Below, piece after piece: positions 24,891 through 32,748 of a stretch of 64,000 nt of DNA; position 1 is the stretch's first letter; each line of letters starts with the position of its first letter. The position numbers were made by a program, and so were the translations under genes. A model generated the notes under the pieces. It ran no database searches and had not been told where the DNA came from. It was given only the letters and a program-made list of their open reading frames with translations. This stretch comes from Lachnospiraceae bacterium UBA7196 (GTDB lineage: Bacteria > Bacillota > Clostridia > Lachnospirales > Lachnospiraceae). The stretch is from positions 62,001 to 126,000 of the forward strand of contig DKUU01000021.1 of the NCBI GenBank assembly GCA_002490835.1, read 5' to 3'.

Positions 24891-27371
24891 TCACTCCACC
24901 GCCTCAATCGACTCCACGATATCCATCCCCGCAATTAAGCGCAGCGGGACCGCGGTCGCCAGCAGACATGCTAAAATGGAGAGCAGGGCTGCTTCCAAAA
25001 TCGAAAGCCACGGTATAGCAGTCAATTGCAGGCTTTCCGTTATTGCGGCATTCACAATCATCGTGCAAAAATAACCCACGATCCCGCCGATGACTGACGC
25101 AATGATGCCATAATAAGCCCCCTCCCAGAGAAAGGTCCGGTATAGACTGCCCGCGCTCATGCCGATCGCTCTCTGCATCCCGATCTCCGCCACACGGGTA
25201 TGGATATTGCTGTAGACGGTATTGATGATATTCAATATGCCGATCAGCCCGATAAAGAAAATCAGCCCGTAACACAGCAGCTTAATCTGCGCAAAACTTT
25301 CTTCCAACTCCTCCGCTGTCATCTGATAGGAAAGCCAATGACTGCCCGCGTTTTCCTGACACCATTCACCCAGCCAGGTCTCAAACTGTTCTCTGTCCGC
25401 GTCCTGCTTCAAGGTCGGATAAACCTCCGCATAGCGGTCGCTGCCCGTCAGTACGTCATACAACTCATCACTGACCCAGATCTGCACACCGTTTATCCAT
25501 CCTTCGTTGTTGATGCTAACAGCCGAGTCAGCAATCCCGGCAACGCGGATCTTCTTTCCGTTCACCGTAATCGTGTCATTTTGCTTCAACTGCGTGCCTT
25601 CATAGGTCTGCCCTTCATAGGAGATGGGGATGGGATTTTTTACGATACATGCCTCCCCTGACAAAAGTTCAGCCTCGTCTTCCGCCGTCAACCCCTTTAC
25701 GCCAGTGGTCAGACGGTCGTCATTTAAGCCTGCCACACCAAACGCCTCCCATGACTGCAAATTCAGATCAAGGTCGATTGGAAGATTTCCATTTTCATCA
25801 TGTGAATAGACAGACAGTTTTGTAGTCGCTAAATCTGCGACCTGTCCCTGCTCCCGAAACTTTGTAATACTCTCAGGAGACATACCGACATTTTCATTCG
25901 TAACCGCATAATCTCCCAACTGCATATCCTGTACGCCCTTGCTCGTATCAAGAAGGGTCACGCAGCTTTGCAGCGCCACAAACACCGTGATGCTCATGAT
26001 CAGGGAAAGGATCGTGATCGCGGTCCTGCTGCGCCCGCGCTTTAAGTTCAGGCGCGCGTAGTAAGCTTCAAAATTACGGATCCTTTTTTCTTTCCGACTG
26101 TGCCTCTTGATTTTCACCGTCTGCCCTGACATAGCGACTGTCGGAGAGACCCGCGAAGCATAACGGGCTGCTGGGAATGCCGCCGCCATTGCAAATGTAA
26201 GCGTGATTGCAATACTAACAAGGTAGGGCAAAAAGCTGTCAGAATTTGTGGCACGAATCGTCTGCGCCAATTCTCCTGTGCTATCCGCCATAAATAAATC
26301 CGGATTCAATACGCCTGTCGCCGCCGTCAAAATGCCTTTTGCGGATGCCGCGCCGAGCAATAACCCGACGGGAATGCCAGCGGCGCACAAAACAAACAAT
26401 TGCAGTGTGACAATGCGGTAAATCTGTCCTCTCTCTCCGCCGATTGCCCTAAGCGTCCCATATTCTTTGATGTGCTTGGTGACCGCAATCTTCAAAATAT
26501 TATAAATGACCAGCCCTGCGGCAAATAAAACCAATACGCCGACCATGATACCGGCAAACGCCATAAAGAAAAAGCCCGTATCGGTCTCGGAACTGCCCGC
26601 TTCCCGATAGGAAATGCCGAGGGCATCCAACAAGATCCAGTTGTACTGAACATATCTTTCAGCGACGCCAAGGCGTCCTGCCAGATCGTCTATGATCGAC
26701 TGGAATTGCAGGGTATCCTTTGTCTTACAATCCGTGGAATAGAGCAAGTATTCCTCCGGCAGAAGCTGCTTTGCCGTGCCCTCTCCTGCCACAGCGTCCA
26801 CCACCCCGGTAGTATAGCCGATATAGCTGGCTTCCAAAATGCCGCAGACCGTATAATCAGCCGTATACCAATAATCGGGTAGTGACCCGTCCATCAAAGA
26901 TATTTCTGACTGCAGGGTGATGGTATCGCCAATGCCGATCTCCTGCTCCAGATAGGACAGAAAGTCTTCCGGCAGGGCGATTTCCATCGGTGAGACGGGC
27001 AGCCTGCCCTCTTTCACCTTACTGATCGACCGGTAAGCGTCCAACGCATTGCCCAAATATTCCCGCACAAACAGCTTCAGACCGCTGCCTGCGATTTCCG
27101 TAAAACCGACATTGATCAGACTTCCCACATCATATAATCTGGGATCTTCTTCCAACTGCCGCACCTGTTCCTCGCTAATTTGATGAAAGGTGGCGTAGCG
27201 GTCGCCGTTCAGCGAAGCCGCCTGCTCGATGCGCATCGCCTGTAAAATGCCGAGGGACTGCCCGATCGCCGTCGTCATACTGCAGGAAAGGATGACCGCG
27301 ATCAGGATCAGGACTGCCATCACTTTTTGCGCTTTTAATTCTTTTACCGATATGGATAAATAGGTTTTCAT
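24891..27371 (-). CDS. FtsX/MacB-type ABC transporter permease
   Basis: An 826-residue permease with an N-terminal membrane helix (VMAVLILIAVILSCSMTTAIG), a large extracytoplasmic domain, three helices at about 270-400, then a second extracytoplasmic region and three more helices at the C-terminus: two FtsX domains, as in exporters or resistance pumps for peptides and lipids. It overlaps its ATPase gene by four bases. Together with the ATPase and the two-component system upstream it forms a sensing-and-export unit. Substrate unknown; antimicrobial peptides are a reasonable guess from family precedent only. Confidence 0.88.
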   Translation of the reverse strand: MKTYLSISVKELKAQKVMAVLILIAVILSCSMTTAIGQSLGILQAMRIEQAASLNGDRYATFHQISEEQVRQLEEDPRLYDVGSLINVGFTEIAGSGLKLFVREYLGNALDAYRSISKVKEGRLPVSPMEIALPEDFLSYLEQEIGIGDTITLQSEISLMDGSLPDYWYTADYTVCGILEASYIGYTTGVVDAVAGEGTAKQLLPEEYLLYSTDCKTKDTLQFQSIIDDLAGRLGVAERYVQYNWILLDALGISYREAGSSETDTGFFFMAFAGIMVGVLVLFAAGLVIYNILKIAVTKHIKEYGTLRAIGGERGQIYRIVTLQLFVLCAAGIPVGLLLGAASAKGILTAATGVLNPDLFMADSTGELAQTIRATNSDSFLPYLVSIAITLTFAMAAAFPAARYASRVSPTVAMSGQTVKIKRHSRKEKRIRNFEAYYARLNLKRGRSRTAITILSLIMSITVFVALQSCVTLLDTSKGVQDMQLGDYAVTNENVGMSPESITKFREQGQVADLATTKLSVYSHDENGNLPIDLDLNLQSWEAFGVAGLNDDRLTTGVKGLTAEDEAELLSGEACIVKNPIPISYEGQTYEGTQLKQNDTITVNGKKIRVAGIADSAVSINNEGWINGVQIWVSDELYDVLTGSDRYAEVYPTLKQDADREQFETWLGEWCQENAGSHWLSYQMTAEELEESFAQIKLLCYGLIFFIGLIGILNIINTVYSNIHTRVAEIGMQRAIGMSAGSLYRTFLWEGAYYGIIASVIGGIVGYFCTMIVNAAITESLQLTAIPWLSILEAALLSILACLLATAVPLRLIAGMDIVESIEAVE

Positions 27372-28039
27372 GCTGTCACCTCCGCCAGTTCCCCGTCAAT
27401 AATCGTAAAGCGCCGCTCCGCCATATCCGCGATTCGCGTATCATGCGTGATGATGACGAGGGTCTTTTTCATCTTTTCCCTGATATCGCAGAGCATCTTC
27501 ATCACCTCGCCGCCGCTCTTGCTGTCCAGATTTCCTGTCGGTTCGTCCGCGAAAATAATATCCGGCTTCGTAATCAGCGCCCGCGCAATCGCCACGCGCT
27601 GCTGCTGTCCTCCGGAAAGTTCGTGCGGCAAGTGGGAAAGGCGGTCACCAAGCCCCAAAAGCGAAGACAGCTCCTCCAAATAAGTTTTGTCGGGCTGCTT
27701 TTTATCCAAAAGCAGCGGCATCATAATATTTTCACGCGCCGTCAAAACGGGCAGCAGATTGAACTGCTGAAAGATAAAGCCGATCTTCCTGCGGCGGAAT
27801 GCCGAAAGCGTTTTATCTCTGCCGTGGTGAATGTCGGTGTCGTCATAAAGCACCTGACCCGAAGTGGGCGAATCCAGCCCGCTGATCAGATGGAGCAGGG
27901 TACTCTTGCCGCTGCCCGACGGCCCCATAATGGAAATAAAATCGCCTGCTGCGATCGTCATAGACGCGTGGTTTAGGGCGACCACCCTGCTTTCCTCCGT
28001 ACCGTAAATTTTTGAGATGTCTTTGACTTGAATCTGCAT
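27368..28039 (-). CDS. ABC transporter ATP-binding protein (MacB/LolD type)
   Basis: A 223-residue ATPase with Walker A GPSGSGKSTLLH (about 39-50), Q-loop FQQFNLL, signature LSGGQQQRVAIARAL, Walker B IIFADEPTGNLD and the H-loop ITHD. The PTGNLDS sequence after Walker B is characteristic of the exporter ATPases that partner FtsX permeases. It precedes the permease by a four-base overlap. A direct-repeat operator (28,094-28,114), shared with the regulator gene, lies 55 bases upstream. Confidence 0.95.
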   Translation of the reverse strand: MQIQVKDISKIYGTEESRVVALNHASMTIAAGDFISIMGPSGSGKSTLLHLISGLDSPTSGQVLYDDTDIHHGRDKTLSAFRRRKIGFIFQQFNLLPVLTARENIMMPLLLDKKQPDKTYLEELSSLLGLGDRLSHLPHELSGGQQQRVAIARALITKPDIIFADEPTGNLDSKSGGEVMKMLCDIREKMKKTLVIITHDTRIADMAERRFTIIDGELAEVTA

Positions 28040-28093
28040 AAAAAAACTGTCTCCTTTTCATTTTTTGTTTGCTGATAAGGAGAGTGTAACGGG

Positions 28094-28114
28094 CAAATCT
28101 CAAATATTTATCAA
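28094..28114 (-). promoter_or_regulatory. Candidate OmpR-type operator upstream of the ABC exporter
   Basis: On the minus strand TTGATAAATAT is followed directly by TTGAGATTTG, an 11-bp direct repeat. Fourteen of its 21 positions are identical to 30,222-30,242 upstream of the regulator. TACACT lies 20 bases after TTGATA, the same spacing as TACTAT at the other site. Confidence 0.5.
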
Positions 28115-28127
28115 AGTTTGTGGGATT

Positions 28128-29426
28128 TTATTGGATTTTTATGACAGCGCAGACTGACGCGCCCGTTTGATAGTTTTGAATCGATAAAGTGCCGCCGTGT
28201 TTTTGGCAAAGAAGCTGACAGATATACAATCCCATTCCAAAATGTGCCGCGTCTTCCCCGCCCTTTTGAAAAGGCTGAATACCGTTCTGTAATAATTTAG
28301 CGGGAAATCCGCAGCCGTCGTCCGCTACGGTGAACAGCAGCTTTCCACCTTCAATATTACATTGTACCGTTATTTTGTGTTTGGCAAACCGCATAGCGTT
28401 GGCCACAAGATTCTCCGCGATCTGAAAGAGGATCGACTTATCAATTAGAATATCCCCCGCATATTTCTCCGCCGGTTCCGTTGTCTGAAAGTAAATTTCT
28501 TTTTGGCTGTCCGCCCCGATCAGGCGTATCATATTTTCCAGCTCTGAAATCAGGCCGTCCCATGCCGTCACTTCTCTTTGCACCGTGATTTCTTCCAATT
28601 TTTGAATGCCGCTCATCGTTTCCACATACTGCTCGATTCTGTTCGTGTAATCTTCGATCCGCTGCAGATGCTCAATCAACTGCTCTGTTTGCGTATTCTG
28701 CTCCCTCTGTACTCCCTGTTCCCCCTGCTCTATGTCTTGCTCTGCATACTGTCCATACGCTGCCTGCTCTTTTTGCTCTGCGGACCTCTCTGTATCTGAC
28801 GGTTGCTCCTGTTCCTGCTGCCGCCTCGCATCTGCCGCGCCGTTCGCCACGGTATGTTTCACTAATTTGACTGAGCCCTTCAGGACCGTAACAGGATTGC
28901 GCAGATCATGGGCAAACGCCGCGTTCAGCCTTCTGCGCTCCTCCGCCTGCCGCCAAAGCTCGCGGTTATTGGCGAGCAGGGTTATCCGCATGGTCTCAAA
29001 GGCGGTGCAGAGCTGCCCCAATTCATCCTCCGACCCCGCCTTCATTTCAAAGTCAAGGTCATTTGCAATAATGCGGTCTGCTCCCTTGGTCAGCGCCTCG
29101 ATCGGCTCACGCAGCTTCAGGCGGTAAAACATCGACGCGCTGAGAAACAGGGCACAGATATAGATAATAATCGGCAAAATGATCTGCACCACCGACAGAA
29201 TGTCAGCCGCTGTTTCTTCTCCCGCGCTTCCCGCCTGCATCTGTCTGACCACGACCTGCTCAGACTGCTCATCCACAATAATGCCGATGCCCTCCGCCGC
29301 AAACTGCGAACGCAATTCCGCACAGCCCCAAATAGCAAGCAGCGAAAGAATCAGCGCAACTGTGATATTGAGAAAGGCAATCGTAAACAGCGCCTTTTTT
29401 AGTTTCATTTGTTTCAGCCATTCCAT
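28128..29426 (-). CDS. Sensor histidine kinase with an inserted Gln/Glu-rich segment
   Basis: A 432-residue kinase: membrane helix at about 12-33, an extracytoplasmic loop of some 60 residues, a second helix (about 79-100), HAMP domain, HisKA (His in AFAHDLRNPVTVL near residue 177), then a GHKL ATPase with N-box AENLVANAMRFA and G1/G2 (VADDGCGFP, HFGMGLYICQLL). Between the two helices of the HisKA hairpin lies about 60 residues of Gln/Glu-rich low-complexity sequence (EQEQPSDTER, EQKEQAAYGQY, GEQGVQREQNTQ) not expected in this domain. It overlaps the regulator gene by 13 bases. Confidence 0.9.
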   Translation of the reverse strand: MEWLKQMKLKKALFTIAFLNITVALILSLLAIWGCAELRSQFAAEGIGIIVDEQSEQVVVRQMQAGSAGEETAADILSVVQIILPIIIYICALFLSASMFYRLKLREPIEALTKGADRIIANDLDFEMKAGSEDELGQLCTAFETMRITLLANNRELWRQAEERRRLNAAFAHDLRNPVTVLKGSVKLVKHTVANGAADARRQQEQEQPSDTERSAEQKEQAAYGQYAEQDIEQGEQGVQREQNTQTEQLIEHLQRIEDYTNRIEQYVETMSGIQKLEEITVQREVTAWDGLISELENMIRLIGADSQKEIYFQTTEPAEKYAGDILIDKSILFQIAENLVANAMRFAKHKITVQCNIEGGKLLFTVADDGCGFPAKLLQNGIQPFQKGGEDAAHFGMGLYICQLLCQKHGGTLSIQNYQTGASVCAVIKIQ

Positions 29427-30088
29427 TTATAACCGACTCCCCATACTGTTTCGATATAACTGTGCATCGTGTACTGCGCAAACTTGGCGCGAATCTTTCT
29501 GATGTGCTCCATCACGGTATCGCTGTTTCCGTCACTCTCCCATCCCCACACCGTTTCATAAATCCGCTCCCTGTCAAAAATCTGCCCGCTGTAGGCAGAG
29601 AGCAGTTCCACGATATCAAATTCCTTTTTGGATAAGGCAATCGGCTTTTGCCCGATCGTGATCTCCCGTTTCGTATAATCAATCGCCATATCGCCAAAAA
29701 ATCGCAGGCAGGTAGACTCCTGTCTGCGGTTTTCACGCCGCAAATGGGCGGCTACCCTCGCGCCAAGTTCATCCAGATCAAAAGGCTTTTCGATATAATC
29801 GTCCGCGCCGACGGCAAATCCTTTGAGCTTATCCGCCTTTTCCATGCGGGCAGTCAGAAAAAGAATCGGACAGGTGATATGCTGCCTGATCTTCTCGCAG
29901 ACCGTCAGCCCGTCCATATCGGGCATATTGATATCCAAAAGGACAATATCGGGAAGCTGCTTTAGCCGTTCCAAAGCCTCTTTCCCGTTATAGGCGGTCA
30001 TCACCTGATAGCCAGCCTGTTCAAAATAACTTTGCATGACGGCGACAATGCCGGGCTCGTCGTCTACGATCATAATCTTTTTGCGCAT
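29414..30088 (-). CDS. OmpR/PhoB-family response regulator
   Basis: A 224-residue regulator with a receiver domain (IVDDEPG near the start, phospho-acceptor Asp in IVLLDINMPDMDG near 52, Lys in DYIEKPFDLDE near 102) and a winged-helix domain (about 130-223) ending ETVWGVGYKWNG. The ATG at 30,088 is best (AAAGG nine bases upstream); the frame also has a TTG at 30,103. It is the first gene of a transcript that runs through the kinase and possibly the ABC exporter. A repeated TTGA-type operator upstream suggests autoregulation. Confidence 0.95.
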   Translation of the reverse strand: MRKKIMIVDDEPGIVAVMQSYFEQAGYQVMTAYNGKEALERLKQLPDIVLLDINMPDMDGLTVCEKIRQHITCPILFLTARMEKADKLKGFAVGADDYIEKPFDLDELGARVAAHLRRENRRQESTCLRFFGDMAIDYTKREITIGQKPIALSKKEFDIVELLSAYSGQIFDRERIYETVWGWESDGNSDTVMEHIRKIRAKFAQYTMHSYIETVWGVGYKWNG

Positions 30089-30110
30089 ACAACCTTTCTC
30101 CAATCATTGC

Positions 30111-30138
30111 GGAGAATGCCGTATTTGAGGCATTCTCC
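30111..30138 (-). promoter_or_regulatory. Leader hairpin before the response-regulator gene
   Basis: GGAGAATGCC pairs perfectly with GGCATTCTCC across an eight-base loop. No T-run follows on either strand, so it is not a normal terminator; it sits in the 5' leader 23 bases before the start codon, close to the ribosome site. Confidence 0.5.
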
Positions 30139-30139
30139 T

Positions 30140-30206
30140 GTGTGAGACTTAGTACTTCTTCGCGAAGCAGCCTTTGCTGCGAGTGATTTAGAAGTACTTC
30201 TCACAC
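30140..30206. repeat. Intergenic element E3: arms around a CGCAGC/GCTGCTTC core
   Basis: GTGTGAGA (30,140-30,147) pairs with TCTCACAC (30,199-30,206); inside, AGTACTTCT pairs with AGAAGTACT. On the minus strand the centre reads CTCGCAGCAAAGGCTGCTTC, the two stem ends of elements E1 and E2 without their conserved core. It may be a collapsed form of the same element, or simply a similar hairpin. Confidence 0.4.
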
Positions 30207-30221
30207 TATCATAGTATCCCT

Positions 30222-30242
30222 CAAATCTCAAGAAATTCTCAA
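30222..30242 (-). promoter_or_regulatory. Candidate OmpR-type operator upstream of the response regulator
   Basis: On the minus strand TTGAGAATTTC is followed directly by TTGAGATTTG (11-bp direct repeat). TACTAT lies 20 bases after the first TTGAGA. The pattern repeats at 28,094-28,114 before the ABC exporter. Confidence 0.5.
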
Positions 30243-30290
30243 CTTACGGCAATTTGTCCGCCTGCTCCTCCGCCAATTTTCTCCTTACCC

Positions 30291-31862
30291 TTATTTCTCA
30301 TTGATGGAAAAACAGATTTCATAGAATCTCAAAGATGTAAGCGCCGCAGCAGATTCTAAAACCACTTTCCTGCGCAATATATTCTCTTCTGTTTCTACCG
30401 CGCCGTAGATTGCGCCGTTATTTCCCAAAAACTCAATCATTTCCTGATCGATTATGACATCTAACGTAAACGTTTCTCTTTTTCCAAACGGGACAACTAT
30501 CGTCTCCGCGTCAACCTGCGGATTGACAAATTCCATACATCCTCTGTCAAAATCAATCGTAACTTTGGTATCCCCGATGCACAATTCTGCCGCTCCGGAT
30601 CCCTGCGCATTCCAGCATAATACAAGCTCCGCCGCCCTGCCTTCTAGCGCGGTTTCAAACGACTTTTCGCCGACTGTCAATTCTTTGCGAAGCTGCCTGT
30701 ACGCCAGAAATTCCTTGGGAAGCTGAAAGCGCAATTGATAGCGGTCGTCCGTCTTTAATAAAGACAATTCCATCGGCAGAGACATCGCTCCTCTGTAATT
30801 TCCGCGGTCGTTTTGAAGCCGCAGCCACGCAACGCTGATCACCCTGTCTTCCACGCCCGCATATGTCTGCGCCGCATAAGGCAGAGCGGTCGCGTACGCA
30901 CTCTGCACTTCCGTCTCCGGTGTAAAGTGATATCCGTCAAAATCGCCAATCAGATAATAGCCGTCAGCCGACCAGAATACCCACTTCTTTTCCCCCGCGG
31001 CATTGTCAACAGGCAGCGCAAACAAGTCAGGACACTCCCACATGTTTTCGGCGGAAAATCTCTGTGTCTCCTCCCAATAAAGCAAATCCCCTGAACGGAA
31101 AAGGGCAAATTCATTCTGATCCAGATACAGCGCCATAATGTACGCGGCGCTCTCCTTGTGATAAAAGACCTTCGGATCGCGGTTATCCCCTTTTATGTGC
31201 GGAATCACGGCTTTATCCGTTCGCTGCAGCGTCTCTCCTCCATCAGTAGATATCGCCAGCCGCTGCGTATGCCGATTTCCGGCATCAGCCGACCACTGAT
31301 TGCTCCCGCCCGCGGCGGTATAGAAAAACAGAAGGGTATCTTTGCCAAAGCCCGCCGCGTTTTCTTTATCCTGCCAGCCGCAGCCCGAATAAACGGTTCC
31401 GTACTCGTCGGGCTCCATCACCATCGGCTTCTGCTCCCACTGCATCAGATCCTTACTGACGGCATGTCCCCAGTGCATATTTCCCCAGATCACGCCGTAG
31501 GGATTCCACTGATAATAAAGATGGTACACGCCGTCCGCAAAAACAAGCCCGTTAGGATCGTTGTGCCAGCCAACCTTCGGCGCAAAATGAATCTGCGGGC
31601 GGAAAGGATAGACATGCTGCACATCTTCCTTACAGCAGAAAAGATTGCAGAACATATCCTCAGAGATATCCCCTTCTATCTCAATATCCCGACCAAGATA
31701 TCCGCTCACATCCATAGCTGCATAAAAATCTCCGTCCGTTCCCCCAAGCTGAATAGCGATCTCCTGAAATTTCTTATGTTCCGCGTAAAAGTGAAGTTTC
31801 ACCTCCGGCTTCTTTTTGTCTACCGGCATCCACAAATACGGCTCTGTAATGTGTAATATCAT
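30291..31862 (-). CDS. Glycoside hydrolase family 32 (sucrose-6-phosphate hydrolase / fructanase type)
   Basis: A 523-residue intracellular-type enzyme without signal peptide that hydrolyses beta-fructosides. The nucleophile motif WHNDPNGL has Asp102, the transition-state stabiliser is in the NRDPK motif near residue 228 and the acid-base Glu in WECPDLFAL near 280, the three GH32 catalytic carboxylates. An extra domain of about 90 residues precedes the five-bladed propeller and a C-terminal beta-sandwich follows. I start at the ATG at 31,862, behind AAAGGATGCGGG. No fructose PTS or regulator adjoins it, so the substrate (sucrose, levan or fructo-oligosaccharide) is open. It follows the esterase gene after 29 bases. 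Confidence 0.92.
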   Translation of the reverse strand: MILHITEPYLWMPVDKKKPEVKLHFYAEHKKFQEIAIQLGGTDGDFYAAMDVSGYLGRDIEIEGDISEDMFCNLFCCKEDVQHVYPFRPQIHFAPKVGWHNDPNGLVFADGVYHLYYQWNPYGVIWGNMHWGHAVSKDLMQWEQKPMVMEPDEYGTVYSGCGWQDKENAAGFGKDTLLFFYTAAGGSNQWSADAGNRHTQRLAISTDGGETLQRTDKAVIPHIKGDNRDPKVFYHKESAAYIMALYLDQNEFALFRSGDLLYWEETQRFSAENMWECPDLFALPVDNAAGEKKWVFWSADGYYLIGDFDGYHFTPETEVQSAYATALPYAAQTYAGVEDRVISVAWLRLQNDRGNYRGAMSLPMELSLLKTDDRYQLRFQLPKEFLAYRQLRKELTVGEKSFETALEGRAAELVLCWNAQGSGAAELCIGDTKVTIDFDRGCMEFVNPQVDAETIVVPFGKRETFTLDVIIDQEMIEFLGNNGAIYGAVETEENILRRKVVLESAAALTSLRFYEICFSINEK

Positions 31863-31891
31863 TTTTCCCGCATCCTTTCGCTTCTTTTTAT

Positions 31892-32698
31892 TTACAATTT
31901 CCAATGGTACGCGCAGCCTTCCGCCCACCACAGAATCGCGTTTGCAAACCGCCCCTCAATATCGTGAAAATGCCCGCCCTCATTCCATTTAAAGCATACG
32001 GAAGCTGCGTTTTCCCTGTCTGCGGCATCCCAAAGCTGTTCCGGCATCTCCGACTTTCCCGACTGTTTCGGCTTTTCCAACTGCTCAAACAAAATCTCCC
32101 GCGCCCGCTGCGTGCATTCCGCCACTCTTCCCATGCGCGGATTTTTGCTACGGCTCTCCTTTTTCCCAAGGGAAAGATACACCCGCAAATCTGTCCGCAG
32201 GGGCTTTTCCCGCTCCATAAATTCGCAGAAACCGTCATACCAAAGCGAACCGGAAAGGCTGGCAATTGCACCGAACACGGGCGTTTTATACATAGCGTAA
32301 ACCGCCGTCAGTCCGCCCAACGAATAACCGAACAGCGCCGTATGCGCCGCCTCAGGCTTGGTGCGGTAATGCTCATCCATGTAGGGTTTTATCTTTTCTG
32401 TCAGACAGGATAAGTAGGTATCCGCCCTGCCCTGCGGCGCTTCCTCTCCCGCGCGGAACGCCGGGGCCGTCCAAGGGGTGAAATCATCGTTCCAGCTTTT
32501 CGGTCTGATACTTAATAGGATAAAATCTGTCCGCGCGCCATTCTTGACTAAAATAGTCAACATTCTTTCCAGCGGAATCTCGCCGTTGACATAGACGGTC
32601 GGATACCGCTCTGTACTCTCATCATAATTTGGCGGCAGATACAGACGGCAGTCAAACCCGGCAATCTGTAATTCCTGTAAAAAAACTCCATACGGCAT
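31892..32698 (-). CDS. Alpha/beta-hydrolase esterase (EstD/BesA-like)
   Basis: A 268-residue hydrolase of the 'putative esterase' family. The nucleophile elbow is GYSLGG (Ser near residue 145), the oxyanion region follows the first strand (PTVYVNGEIP), and the catalytic His is likely in NEGGHFHDIEGRF near 245. Family members cleave siderophore esters, S-formylglutathione or small acyl esters; none can be picked here. No signal peptide is visible, so it is probably cytoplasmic. It stands between the transglutaminase-like protein and the GH32 gene with short gaps, and may be cotranscribed with both. Confidence 0.82.
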   Translation of the reverse strand: MPYGVFLQELQIAGFDCRLYLPPNYDESTERYPTVYVNGEIPLERMLTILVKNGARTDFILLSIRPKSWNDDFTPWTAPAFRAGEEAPQGRADTYLSCLTEKIKPYMDEHYRTKPEAAHTALFGYSLGGLTAVYAMYKTPVFGAIASLSGSLWYDGFCEFMEREKPLRTDLRVYLSLGKKESRSKNPRMGRVAECTQRAREILFEQLEKPKQSGKSEMPEQLWDAADRENAASVCFKWNEGGHFHDIEGRFANAILWWAEGCAYHWKL

Positions 32699-32748
32699 CC
32701 TCTCTCTTTTATCCCTTTCCGAAAATAGTCTCTTCCCTTTTCCCTGCG

